A stretch of DNA of 64,000 nucleotides from Cinclus cinclus. Lineage: Eukaryota > Chordata > Aves > Passeriformes > Cinclidae. The stretch is from positions 36,776,654 to 36,840,653 of the forward strand of contig NC_085052.1 of the NCBI RefSeq assembly GCF_963662255.1, read 5' to 3'. The notes below the pieces were generated by a model. That model had not been told where the DNA came from and searched no databases. It saw nothing but the letters and a program-made list of their open reading frames with translations. Of this stretch, positions 49,974 through 62,081 are shown piece after piece (positions within the stretch are counted from its first letter, which is position 1; each line of letters begins with the position of its first letter). The position numbers were made by a program, and so were the translations under genes.

Positions 49974-50192
49974 GTCACAATGGTTCCTTGCTTCTCTTAA
50001 CCCCTGTGCTGTCACAATGCATCCCATGCCCTTTTAGGCCACTTGATGTCACAATGAATCATTTGATTCTTGGCCTCCATGGTGGCATAATTCCAACAGG
50101 TTTTAATTGGGCCCTATGTTTCACAATTAATCTCTGGCCCTTGTAGGCCCATTGGTGCCACAAGGGATCATTAGATTGTTAGCCTCCCTTGG
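49974..50192 (+). repeat. Divergent 219-bp monomer
   Basis: The left half is ordinary, but the right half has several private changes: TTCCAACAGG for TTGTACCAGG, GGGCCCTATGTTTC, CACAATTAATCTCTGG, and CCTTGTAGGCCC. By eye it is the most divergent right half in the window. Confidence 0.78.
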
Positions 50193-51072
50193 GTCACAAT
50201 GGATCCTTGCTTCTCTTAACCTCTGTGGTGTCACAATGCATTCCATGCCCTTTTAGGCCACTTGATGTCACAATGAACCATTTGATTCTTGGCCTTCATG
50301 GTGTCATAATGGTTCCTTGCTTCTATAGGTCCCCATGCTGTCAGAGTCCATCCGTGGTCCTTTTGCGCCCACTGGTGCCAAAAGGGATTCTTAGATTGTT
50401 AGCCTGCATTGGGTCACAATGGTTCCTTGCTTCTCTTAACTCCTGTGGTGTCACAATGCATCCCATGCCCTTTTAGGCCACTTGATGTCACAATGAATCA
50501 TTTAAATCTTGGCCTCCATGGTGCCGTAATTGTACCAGGTTTTAATTGGGCCCCATGCTTTCACAATACATCCATGCCACTTTTAGGCCCATTGGTGTCA
50601 AAAGGGATCATTAGATTGTTAGCCTGCATTGGGTCACAATGGTTCCTTGCTTCTCTTAACCCCTGTGCTGTCACAATGCATCCCATGCCCTTTTAGGCCA
50701 CTTGATGTCACAATGAATCATTTGATTCTTGGCCTCCATGGTGGTGTAATTGTACCAGGTTTTACTTGGGCCCCATGTTTCACAATTCATCCCTGCCCCT
50801 TTTAGGCCCATTGGTGTCACAAGGGATCATTAGATTGTTAGCCTGCATTGGGTCAGAATGGATCCTTGCTTCTCTTAACCCCTGTGCTGTCACAATGCAT
50901 CCCATGCCCTTTTAGGGCACTTGATGTCACAATGAATCATTTGATTCTTGGCCTCCAAGGCGGCATAATAGATCCTTGCTTCTATTGGTCCCCGTGCTGT
51001 AACAATCCATCCCTGGCCCTTTTTATACCCCCTGGTGCCACAAGGGATCATTAGATTGTTAGCCTGCATTGG

Positions 51073-52395
51073 GTCACAATGGTTCCTTGCTTCTCTTAAC
51101 CTCTGTGGTGTCACAATGCATCCCATGCCCTTTTAGGCCACTTGATGTCACAATGAATCATTTGATTCTTGGCCTCCATGGTGTCATAATGGTTCCTTGT
51201 TTCTATTGGGCCCCATGCCTTCACAATTCATCCCTGGCCCTTTTACGACCCCTGGTGTCAAATGGGATCCTGGGATTATTAGCCTCCATTGGGTCACAAT
51301 GGATCCTTGCTTCTCTTAACCCCTGTGCTGTCACAATGCATCCCATGCCCTTTTAGGCCACTTGATGTCACAATGAATCATTTGATTCTTGGCCTCCACG
51401 GCGCCATAATAGATCCTTGCTTCTATTGGTCCCCGTGCTGTAACAATCCATCCCTGGCCCTTTTTATACCCCCTGGTGCCACAAGGGATCATTAGATTGT
51501 TAGCCTGCATTGGGTCACAATGGTTCCTTGCTTCTCTTAACCTCTGTGGTGTCACAATGCATCCCATGCCCTTTTAGGCCACTTGATGTCACAATGAATC
51601 ATTTGATTCTTGGCCTCCATGGTGTCATAATGGTTCCTTGCTTCTATTGGGCCCCATGCCTTCACAATTCATCCCTGGCCCTTTTACGACCCCTGGTGTC
51701 AAATGGGATCCTGGGATTATTAGCCTCCATTGGGTCACAATGGATCCTTGCTTCTCTTAACCCCTGTGCTGTCACAATGCATCCCATGCCCTTTTAGGCC
51801 ACTTGATGTCACAATGAATCATTTGATTCTTGGCCTCCACGGCGCCATAATAGATCCTTGCTTCTATTGGTCCCCGTGCTGTAACAATCCATCCCTGGCC
51901 CTTTTTATACCCCCTGGTGCCACAAGGGATCATTAGATTGTTAGCCTGCATTGGGTAACAATGGTTCCTTGCTTCTCTTAACCTCTGTGGTGTCACAATG
52001 CATCCCATGCCCTTTTAGGCCACTTGATGTCACAATGAATCATTTGATTCTTGGCCTCCATGGTGTCATAATGGTTCCTTGTTTCTATTGGGCCCCATGC
52101 TGTCACAATTCATCCCTGGCCCTTTTACGACCCCTGGTGTCAAATGGGATCCTGGGATTATTAGCCTCCATTGGGTCACAATGGATCCTTGCTTCTCTTA
52201 ACCCCTGTGCTCTCACAATGCATCCCATGCCCTTTTAGGCCACTTGATGTCACAATGAATCATTTGATTCTTGGCCTCCATGGTGGCATAATAGATCCTT
52301 GCTTCTATTGGTCCCCGTGCTGTAACAATCCATCCCTGGCCCTTTTTATACCCCCTGGTGCCACAAGGGATCACTAGATTGTTAGCCTGCATTGG
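51073..52395 (+). repeat. Three tandem D-C dimers of 441 bp
   Basis: Dimers start at 51073, 51514 and 51955 (220+221 bp each). The first two share CATGCCTTCAC and TTTTACGACC in D and CACGGCGCCATAATAG in C, and look nearly identical. The third begins GTAACAATGG and has ordinary GTCACAATTC in D; its C carries GTGCTCTCAC. A similar D-C-D-C-D-C run is at 55698-57018. Confidence 0.86.
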
Positions 52396-53495
52396 GTCAC
52401 AATGGTTCCTTGCTTCTCTTAACCTCTGTGGTGTCACAATGCATTCCAAGCCCTTTTAGGCCACTTGGTCTTACAATGAACCTTTTGATTCTTGGCCTTC
52501 ATGGTGTCATAATGGTTCCTTGCTTCTATAGGTCCCCATGCTGTCAGAGTCCATCCGTGCTCCTTTTGCGCACTCGGGTGTCAAAAGGGATTCTTAGATT
52601 GTTAGCCTGCATTGGGTCACAATGGATCCTTGCTTCTCTTAACCCCTGTGCTGTCACAATGCATCCCATGCCCTTTTAGGGCACTTGATGTCACAATGAA
52701 TCATTTGATTCTTGGCCTCCATGGTGGCATAATGGTTCCTTGTTTCCATTGGGCCCCATGCCTTCACAATTCATCCCTGGCCCTTTTACGACCCCTGGTG
52801 TCAAATGGGATCCTGGGATTATTAGCCTCCATTGGGTCACAATGGATCCTTGCTTCTCTTAACCCCTGTGCTCTCACAATGCATCCCATGCCCTTTTAGG
52901 CCACTTGATGTCACAATGAATCATTTGATTCTTGGCCTCCATGGTGGCATAATGGTACCAGGTTTTACTTGGGCCCCATGTTTTCACAATTCATCCCTAC
53001 CCCTTTTAGGCCCATTGGTGTCACAAAGGATCATTAGATTGTTAGCCTGCATTGGGTCACAATGGTTCCTTGCTTGTCTTAACCTCTGTGGTGTCACAAT
53101 GAATTCCAAGCCCTTTTAGGCCACTTGATGTCACAATGAACCATTTGATTCTTGGCCTCCATGGTGTCATAATGGTTCCTTGCTTCTATAGGTCCCCATG
53201 CTGTCAGAGTCCATCCGTGGTCCTTTTGCGCCCCCTGGTGTCAAAAGGGATTCTTAGATTGTTAGCCTGCATTGGGTCACAATGGTTCCTTGCTTCTCTT
53301 AACCCCTGTGGTGTCACAATGCATCCCATGCCCTTTTAGGCCACTTGATGTCACAATGAATCATTTAAATCTTGGCCCCCATGGTGGCGTAATTGTACCA
53401 GGTTTTAATTGGGCCCCATGCTTTCACAATACATCCCTGCCCCTTTTAGGCCCATTGGTGTCAAAAGGGATCATTAGATTGTTAGCCTGCATTGG
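51734..53495 (+). repeat. 8-monomer repeat of 1762 bp, copy 1
   Basis: Order C, D, C, B, D-like, A, B-like, F. It is followed directly by a second copy at 53496. Marks are GTAACAATGG (51955), GTGCTCTCAC (52175 and 52836), AACCTTTTGATTC (52396), CTTGTTTCCATTGGG (52616), CCCCATGTTTTCAC (52836) and ATGAATTCCAAGC (53056). Confidence 0.86.
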
Positions 53496-55257
53496 GTCAC
53501 AATGGATCCTTGCTTCTCTTAACCCCTGTGCTGTCACAATGCATCCCATGCCCTTTTAGGCCACTTGATGTCACAATGAATCATTTGATTCTTGGCCTCC
53601 ACGGCGCCATAATAGATCCTTGCTTCTATTGGTCCCCGTGCTGTAACAATCCATCCCTGGCCCTTTTTATACCCCCTGGTGCCACAAGGGATCATTAGAT
53701 TGTTAGCCTGCATTGGGTAACAATGGTTCCTTGCTTCTCTTCACCTCTGTGGTGTCACAATGCATCCCATGCCCTTTTAGGCCACTTGATGTCACAATGA
53801 ATCATTTGATTCTTGGCCTCCATGGTGTCATAATGGTTCCTTGTTTCTATTGGGCCCCATGCTGTCACAATTCATCCCTGGCCCTTTTACGACCCCTGGT
53901 GTCAAATGGGATCCTGGGATTATTAGCCTCCATTGGGTCACAATGGATCCTTGCTTCTCTTAACCCCTGTGCTCTCACAATGCATCCCATGCCCTTTTAG
54001 GCCACTTGATGTCACAATGAATCATTTGATTCTTGGCCTCCATGGTGGCATAATAGATCCTTGCTTCTATTGGTCCCCGTGCTGTAACAATCCATCCCTG
54101 GCCCTTTTTATACCCCCTGGTGCCACAAGGGATCACTAGATTGTTAGCCTGCATTGGGTCACAATGGTTCCTTGCTTCTCTTAACCTCTGTGGTGTCACA
54201 ATGCATTCCAAGCCCTTTTAGGCCACTTGGTCTTACAATGAACCTTTTGATTCTTGGCCTTCATGGTGTCATAATGGTTCCTTGCTTCTATAGGTCCCCA
54301 TGCTGTCAGAGTCCATCCGTGCTCCTTTTGCGCACCCGGGTGTCAAAAGGGATTCTTAGATTGTTAGCCTGCATTGGGTCACAATGGATCCTTGCTTCTC
54401 TTAACCCCTGTGCTGTCACAATGCATCCCATGCCCTTTTAGGCCACTTGATGTCACAATGAATCATTTGATTCTTGGCCTCCATGGTGGCATAATGGTTC
54501 CTTGTTTCCATTGGGCCCCATGCCTTCACAATTCATCCCTGGCCCTTTTACGACCCCTGGTGTCAAATGGGATCCTGGGATTATTAGCCTCCATTGGGTC
54601 ACAATGGATCCTTGCTTCTCTTAACCCCTGTGCTCTCACAATGCATCCCATGCCCTTTTAGGCCACTTGATGTCACAATGAATCATTTGATTCTTGGCCT
54701 CCATGGTGGCATAATGGTACCAGGTTTTACTTGGGCCCCATGTTTTCACAATTCATCCCTACCCCTTTTAGGCCCATTGGTGTCACAAAGGATCATTAGA
54801 TTGTTAGCCTGCATTGGGTCACAATGGTTCCTTGCTTGTCTTAACCTCTGTGGTGTCACAATGAATTCCAAGCCCTTTTAGGCCACTTGATGTCACAATG
54901 AACCATTTGATTCTTGGCCTCCATGGTGTCATAATGGTTCCTTGCTTCTATAGGTCCCCATGCTGTCAGAGTCCATCCGTGGTCCTTTTGCGCCCCCTGG
55001 TGTCAAAAGGGATTCTTAGATTGTTAGCCTGCATTGGGTCACAATGGTTCCTTGCTTCTCTTAACCCCTGTGGTGTCACAATGCATCCCATGCCCTTTTA
55101 GGCCACTTGATGTCACAATGAATCATTTAAATCTTGGCCCCCATGGTGGCGTAATTGTACCAGGTTTTAATTGGGCCCCATGCTTTCACAATACATCCCT
55201 GCCCCTTTTAGGCCCATTGGTGTCAAAAGGGATCATTAGATTGTTAGCCTGCATTGG
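53496..55257 (+). repeat. 8-monomer repeat of 1762 bp, copy 2
   Basis: Matches 51734-53495 in all eight monomers with few differences, for example CTCTTCACCTC at 53717 against CTCTTAACCTC, GCGCACCCGGG at 54158 against GCGCACTCGGG at 52396, and AGGCCACTTG against AGGGCACTTG in the third-from-B position (54378 and 52616). Such close similarity suggests a recent tandem duplication. Confidence 0.86.
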
Positions 55258-55697
55258 GTCACAATGGATCCTTGCTTCTCTTAACCCCTGTGCTGTCACA
55301 ATGCATCCCATGCCCTTTTAGGCCACTTGATGTCACAATGAATCATTTGATTCTTGGCCTCCATGGTGGTGTAATTGTACCAGGTTTTACTTGGGCCCCA
55401 TGCTTTCACAATTCATCCCTGCCCCTTTTAGGCCCATTGGTGTCACAAGGGATCATTAGATTGTTAGCCTGCATTGGGTCACAATGGTTCCTTGCTTCTC
55501 TTAACCTCTGTGGTGTCACAATGCATCCCATGCCCTTTTAGGCCACATGATGTCACAATGAATCATTTGATTCTTGGCCTCCATGGTGGCATAATGGTTC
55601 CTTGTTTCTATTGGGCCCCATGCTTTCACAATACATCCCTGCCCCTTTTAGGCGCATTGGTGTCAAAAGGGATCATTAGATTGTTAGCCTCCATTGG
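55258..55697 (+). repeat. Two monomers closing the first 4.6-kb unit
   Basis: 55258 is an A with GGTGTAATTGTACC, and 55478 is a hybrid with a D-like unit 4 and A-like unit 5 that has GGCGCATTGG. 55258 recurs at 59221 and 61202. With 51073-55257 they form a 21-monomer unit of 4625 bp. Confidence 0.8.
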
Positions 55698-58600
55698 GTC
55701 ACAATGGATCCTTGCTTCTCTTAACCTCTGTGGTGTCACAATGCATCCCATGCCCTTTTAGGCCACTTGATGTCACAATGAATCATTTGATTCTTGGCCT
55801 CCATGGTGTCATAATGGTTCCTTGTTTCTATTGGGCCCCATGCCTTCACAATTCATCCCTGGCCCTTTTACGACCCCTGGTGTCAAATGGGATCCTGGGA
55901 TTATTAGCCTCCATTGGGTCACAATGGATCCTTGCTTCTCATCCCCTGTGCTGTCACAATGCATCCCATGCCCTTTTAGGCCACTTGATGTCACAATGAA
56001 TCATTTGATTCTTGGCCTCCACGGCGCCATAATAGATCCTTGCTTCTATTGGTCCCCGTGCTGTAACAATCCATCCCTGGCCCTTTTTATACCCCCTGGT
56101 GCCACAAGGGATCATTAGATTGTTAGCCTGCATTGGGTCACAATGGTTCCTTGCTTCTCTTAACCTCTGTGGTGTCACAATACATCCCATGCCCTTTTAG
56201 GCCACTTGATGTCACAATGAATCATTTGATTCTTGGCCTCCATGGTGTCATAATGGTTCCTTGTTTCTATTGGGCCCCATGCCTTCACAATTCATCCCTG
56301 GCCCTTTTACGACCCCTGGTGTCAAATGGGATCCTGGGATTATTAGCCTCCATTGGGTCACAATGGATCCTTGCTTCTCTTAACCCCTGTGCTGTCACAA
56401 TGCATCCCATGCCCTTTTAGGCCACTTGATGTCACAATGAATCATTTGATTCTTGGCCTCCACGGTGGCATAATAGATCCTTGCTTCTATTGGTCCCCGT
56501 GCTGTAACAATCCATCCCTGGCCCTTTTTATACCCCCTGGTGCCACAAGGGATCATTAGATTGTTAGCCTGCATTGGGTAACAATGGTTCCTTGCTTCTC
56601 TTAACCTCTGTGCTGTCACAATGCATCCCATGCCCTTTTAGGCCACTTGATGTCACAATGAATCATTTGATTCTTGGCCTCCATGGTGTCATAATGGTTC
56701 CTTGTTTCTATTGGGCCCCATGCTGTCACAATTCATCCCTGGCCCTTTTACGACCCCTGGTGTCAAATGGGATCCTGGGATTATTAGCCTCCATTGGGTC
56801 ACAATGGATCCTTGCTTCTCTTAACCCCTGTGCTCTCACAATGCATCCCATGCCCTTTTAGGCCACTTGATGTCACAATGAATCATTTGATTCTTGGCCT
56901 CCATGGTGGCATAATAGATCCTTGCTTCTATTGGTCCCCGTGCTGTAACAATCCATCCCTGGCCCTTTTTATACCCCCTGGTGCCACAAGGGATCACTAG
57001 ATTGTTAGCCTGCATTGGGTCACAATGGTTCCTTGCTTCTCTTAACCTCTGTGGTGTCACAATGCATTCCAAGCCCTTTTAGGCCACTTGGTCTTACAAT
57101 GAACCTTTTGATTCTTGGCCTTCATGGTGTCATAATGGTTCCTTGCTTCTATAGGTCCCCATGCTGTCAGAGTCCATCCGTGCTCCTTTTGCGCACCCGG
57201 GTGTCAAAAGGGATTCTTAGATTGTTAGCCTGCATTGGGTCACAATGGATCCTTGCTTCTCTTAACCCCTGTGCTGTCACAATGCATCCCATGCCCTTTT
57301 AGGGCACTTGATGTCACAATGAATCATTTGATTCTTGGCCTCCATGGTGGCATAATGGTTCCTTGTTTCCATTGGGCCCCATGCCTTCACAATTCATCCC
57401 TGGCCCTTTTACGACCCCTGGTGTCAAATGGGATCCTGGGATTATTAGCCTCCATTGGGTCACAATGGATCCTTGCTTCTCTTAACCCCTGTGCTCTCAC
57501 AATGCATCCCATGCCCTTTTAGGCCACTTGATGTCACAATGAATCATTTGATTCTTGGCCTCCATGGTGGCATAATGGTACCAGGTTTTACTTGGGCCCC
57601 ATGTTTTCACAATTCATCCCTACCCCTTTTAGGCCCATTGGTGTCACAAAGGATCATTAGATTGTTAGCCTGCATTGGGTCACAATGGTTCCTTGCTTGT
57701 CTTAACCTCTGTGGTGTCACAATGAATTCCAAGCCCTTTTAGGCCACTTGATGTCACAATGAACCATTTGATTCTTGGCCTCCATGGTGTCATAATGGTT
57801 CCTTGCTTCTATAGGTCCCCATGCTGTCAGAGTCCATCCGTGGTCCTTTTGCGCCCCCTTGTGTCAAAAGGGATCATTACATTGTTAGCCTGCATTGGGT
57901 CACAATGGTTCCTTGCTTCTCTTAACCCCTGTGGTGTCACAATGCATCCCATGCCCTTTTAGGCCACTTGATGTCACAATGAATCATTTAAATCTTGGCC
58001 CCCATGGTGGCGTAATTGTACCAGGTTTTAATTGGGCCCCATGCTTTCACAATACATCCCTGCCCCTTTTAGGCCCATTGGTGTCAAAAGGGATCATTAG
58101 ATTGTTAGCCTGCATTGGGTCACAATGGATCCTTGCTTCTCTTAACCCCTGTGCTGTCACAATGCATCCCATGCCCTTTTAGGCCACTTGATGTCACAAT
58201 GAATCATTTGATTCTTGGCCTCCACGGCGCCATAATAGATCCTTGCTTCTATTGGTCCCCGTGCTGTAACAATCCATCCCTGGCCCTTTTTATACCCCCT
58301 GGTGCCACAAGGGATCATTAGATTGTTAGCCTGCATTGGGTAACAATGGTTCCTTGCTTCTCTTAACCTCTGTGGTGTCACAATGCATCCCATGCCCTTT
58401 TAGGCCACTTGATGTCACAATGAATCATTTGATTCTTGGCCTCCATGGTGTCATAATGGTTCCTTGTTTCTATTGGGCCCCATGCTGTCACAATTCATCC
58501 CTGGCCCTTTTACGACCCCTGGTGTCAAATGGGATCCTGGGATTATTAGCCTCCATTGGGTCACAATGGATCCTTGCTTCTCTTAACCCCTGTGCTCTCA

Positions 58601-59000
58601 CAATGCATCCCATGCCCTTTTAGGCCACTTGATGTCACAATGAATCATTTGATTCTTGGCCTCCATGGTGGCATAATAGATCCTTGCTTCTATTGGTCCC
58701 CGTGCTGTAACAATCCATCCCTGGCCCTTTTTATACCCCCTGGTGCCACAAGGGATCACTAGATTGTTAGCCTGCATTGGGTCACAATGGTTCCTTGCTT
58801 CTCTTAACCTCTGTGGTGTCACAATGCATTCCAAGCCCTTTTAGGCCACTTGGTCTTACAATGAACCTTTTGATTCTTGGCCTTCATGGTGTCATAATGG
58901 TTCCTTGCTTCTATAGGTCCCCATGCTGTCAGAGTCCATCCGTGCTCCTTTTGCGCACCCGGGTGTCAAAAGGGATTCTTAGATTGTTAGCCTGCATTGG
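55698..59000 (+). repeat. Second copy of the 4.6-kb unit (15 monomers)
   Basis: Matches 51073-54377 at an offset of 4625 bp, changing to 4623 bp after a two-base loss in monomer 55918. It repeats the three D-C dimers, the B with AACCTTTTGATTC (57019) and the rest of the 8-monomer unit. One patch differs: monomer 57679 ends CATTACATTG instead of ATTCTTAGATTG. Confidence 0.86.
55918..56136 (+). repeat. C monomer with a two-base loss (219 bp)
   Basis: Unit 1 reads CTTCTCATCCCCTGTG where others have CTTCTCTTAACCCCTGTG. This is a 221-bp C monomer less two bases. The same change is in 61863-62081, which marks the two as copies of one ancestor. It also shifts chance frames here, giving a frame of about 100 codons. 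Confidence 0.85.
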
Positions 59001-59220
59001 GTCACAATGGATCCTTGCTTCTCTTAACCCCTGTGCTGTCACAATGCATCCCATGCACTTTTAGGCCACTTGATGTCACAATGAATCATTTGATTCTTGG
59101 CCTCCATGGTGGCATAATGGTTCCTTGTTTCCATTGGGCCCCATGCTTTCACAATACATCCCTGCCCCTTTTAGGCCCATTGGTGTCAAAAGGGATCATT
59201 AGATTGTTAGCCTGCATTGG
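59001..59220 (+). repeat. Hybrid monomer marking a 660-bp in-register loss
   Basis: Up to unit 4 it matches 54378 (CTTGTTTCCATTGGGCCCC); from unit 5 it matches 55038 (CTTTCACAATACATCC and AAAAGGGATC). Three monomers present in the first 4.6-kb unit are therefore missing. The crossover lies in the shared GGGCCCCATGC at about 59136-59146. Confidence 0.84.
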
Positions 59221-60541
59221 GTCACAATGGATCCTTGCTTCTCTTAACCCCTGTGCTGTCACAATGCATCCCATGCCCTTTTAGGCCACTTGATGTCACA
59301 ATGAATCATTTGATTCTTGGCCTCCATGGTGGTGTAATTGTACCAGGTTTTACTTGGGCCCCATGCTTTCACAATTCATCCCTGCCCCTTTTAGGCCCAT
59401 TGGTGTCACAAGGGATCATTAGATTGTTAGCCTGCATTGGGTCACAATGGTTCCTTGCTTCTCTTAACCTCTGTGGTGTCACAATGCATCCCATGCCCTT
59501 TTAGGCCACATGATGTCACAATGAATCATTTGATTCTTGGCCTCCATGGTGGCATAATGGTTCCTTGTTTCTATTGGGCCCCATGCTGTCACAATTCATC
59601 CCTGGCCCTTTTACGCCCCCTGGTGTCAAATGGGATCCTAGGATTATCAGCCTCCATTGGGTCACAATGCATCCTTGCTTCTCTTAACCCCTGTGCTGTC
59701 ACAATGCATCCCATGCCCTTTTAGGCCACTTGATGTCACAATGAATCATTTGATTCTTGGCCTCCATGGTGTCATAATGGTTCCTTGTTTCTATTGGGCC
59801 CCATGCTGTCAGAGTTCATCCCTGGCCCTTTTACGCCCCCTGGTGTCAAATGGGATTCTGGGATTATTAGCCTCCATTGGGTCACAATGGATCCTTGCTT
59901 CTCTTAACCCCTGTGCTGTCACAATGCATCCCATGCCCTTTTAGGCCACTTGATGTCACAATGAATCATTTGATTCTTGGCCTCCACGGTGGCATAATAG
60001 ATCCTTGCTTCTATTGGTCCCCGTGCTGTAACAATCCATCCCTGGCCCTTTTTATACCCCCTGGTGCCACAAGGGATCATTAGATTGTTAGCCTGCATTG
60101 GGTCACACTGGTTCCTTGCTTCTCTTAACCTCTGTGGTGTCACAATGCATTCCAAGCCCTTTTAGGCCACTTGGTCTTACAATGAACCATTTGATTCTTG
60201 GCCTTCATGGTGTCATAATGGTTCCTTGCTTCTATAGGTCCCCATGCTGTCAGAGTCCATCCGTGGTCCTTTTGCGCCCACTGGTGTCAAAAGGGATTCT
60301 TAGATTGTTAGCCTGCATTGGGTCACAATGGTTCCTTGCTTCTCTTAACCCCTGTGGTGTCACAATGCATCCCATGCCCTTTTAGGCCACTTGATGTCAC
60401 AATGAATCATTTAAATCTTGGCCTCCATGGTGGCGTAATTGTACCAGGTTTTAATTGGGCCCCATGCTTTCACAATACATCCCTGCCCCTTTTAGGCCCA
60501 TTGGTGTCAAAAGGGATCATTAGATTGTTAGCCTGCATTGG
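59221..60541 (+). repeat. Mixed monomers A, D, D, C, B, F
   Basis: 59221 matches 55258; 59441 starts as 55478 but has type D units 5-6. GGATCCTAGGATTATCAG followed by ACAATGCATCCTTGC (about 59633-59675) is a private pair also found at 62743/62963. 59661 has GTCAGAGTTC, a B-like touch in unit 5 of a D monomer. 59881 is C, 60102 B and 60322 F. Confidence 0.76.
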
Positions 60542-62081
60542 GTCACAATGGATCCTTGCTTCTCTTAACCCCTGTGCTCTCACAATGCATCCCATGCCCT
60601 TTTAGGCCACTTGATGTCACAATGAATCATTTGATTCTTGGCCTCCATGGTGGCATAATGGTACCAGGTTTTACTTGGGCCCCATGTTTTCACAATTCAT
60701 CCCTGCCCCTTTTAGGCCCATTGGTGTCACAAAGGATCATTAGATTGTTAGCCTGCATTGGGTCACAATGGTTCCTTGCTTCTCTTAACCTCTGTGGTGT
60801 CACAATGCATTCCAAGCCCTTTTAGGCCACTTGATGTCACAATGAACCATTTGATTCCTGGCCTCCATGGTGTCATAATGGTTCCTTGCTTCTATAGGTC
60901 CCCATGCTGTCAGAGTCCATCCGTGGTCCTTTTGCGCCCCCTGGTGTCAAAAGGGATTCTTAGATTGTTAGCCTGCATTGGGTCACAATGGTTCCTTGCT
61001 TCTCTTAACCCCTGTGGTGTCACAATGCATCCCATGCCCTTTTAGGCCACTTGGTGTCACAATGAATCATTTAAATCTTGGCCCCCATGGTGGCGTAATT
61101 GTACCAGGTTTTAATTGGGCCCCATGCTTTCACAATACATCCCTGCCCCTTTTAGGCCCATTGGTGTCAAAAGGGATCATTAGATTGTTAGCCTGCATTG
61201 GGTCACAATGGATCCTTGCTTCTCTTAACCCCTGTGCTGTCACAATGCATCCCATGCCCTTTTAGGCCACTTGATGTCACAATGAATCATTTGATTCTTG
61301 GCCTCCATGGTGGTGTAATTGTACCAGGTTTTACTTGGGCCCCATGCTTTCACAATTCATCCCTGCCCCTTTTAGGCCCATTGGTGTCACAAGGGATCAT
61401 TAGATTGTTAGCCTGCATTGGGTCACAATGGTTCCTTGCTTCTCTTAACCTCTGTGGTGTCACAATGCATCCCATGCCCTTTTAGGCCACCTGATGACAC
61501 AATGAATCATTTGATTCTTGGCCTCCACGGCGGCATAATAGATCCTTGTTTCTATTGGTCCCCGTGCTGTAACAATCCATCCCTGGCCCTTTTTATACCC
61601 CCTGGTGCCACAAGGGATCATTAGATTGTTAGCCTGCATTGGGTCACAATGGTTCCTTGCTTCTCTTAACCCCTGTGCTGTCACAATGCATCCCATGCCC
61701 TTTTAGGCCACTTGATGTCACAATGAATCATTTGATTCTTGGCCTCCATGGTGTCATAATGGTTCCTTGTTTCTATTGGGCCCCATGCCTTCACAATTCA
61801 TCCCTGGCCCTTTTACGACCCCTGGTGTCAAATGGGATCCTGGGATTATTAGCCTCCATTGGGTCACAATGGATCCTTGCTTCTCATCCCCTGTGCTGTC
61901 ACAATGCATCCCATGCCCTTTTAGGCCACTTGATGTCACAATGAATTATTTGATTCTTGGCCTCCACGGTGGCATAATAGATCCTTGCTTCTATTGGTCC
62001 CCGTGCTGTAACAATCCATCCCTGGCCCTTTTTATACCCCCTGGTGCCACAAGGGATCATTAGATTGTTAGCCTGCATTGG
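60542..62081 (+). repeat. Copy of 54598-56136 with one monomer replaced
   Basis: Monomers 60542, 60762, 60982, 61202, 61643 and 61863 match 54598, 54818, 55038, 55258, 55698 and 55918 (offset 5944-5945 bp). The fifth position differs: 61422 is a C with CCTGATGACAC, while 55478 is a D/A hybrid. The two-base loss in 61863 is the same as in 55918. Confidence 0.83.

Larger units (their letters stand above)
47111..51072 (+). repeat. Mixed, less ordered monomers (18)
   Basis: The order is B, A, C/D hybrid (47551), C, D, C, B, C, F, A, D, E, A, divergent (49974), B, F, A of 219 bp (50633) and C. The first two resemble 13870 and 14090. TTGTACAAGG is a private mark shared by 47331 and 49094. No long internal repeat is evident, unlike the regions on either side. 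Confidence 0.72.

Noticed and set aside
51734..55257. Assembly duplication artefact
   Set aside because: The two copies differ at several positions (for example CTCTTCACC and GCGCACCCGGG against their counterparts), and both sets of flanks are consistent, so a real duplication is more likely. Spanning reads would be decisive.
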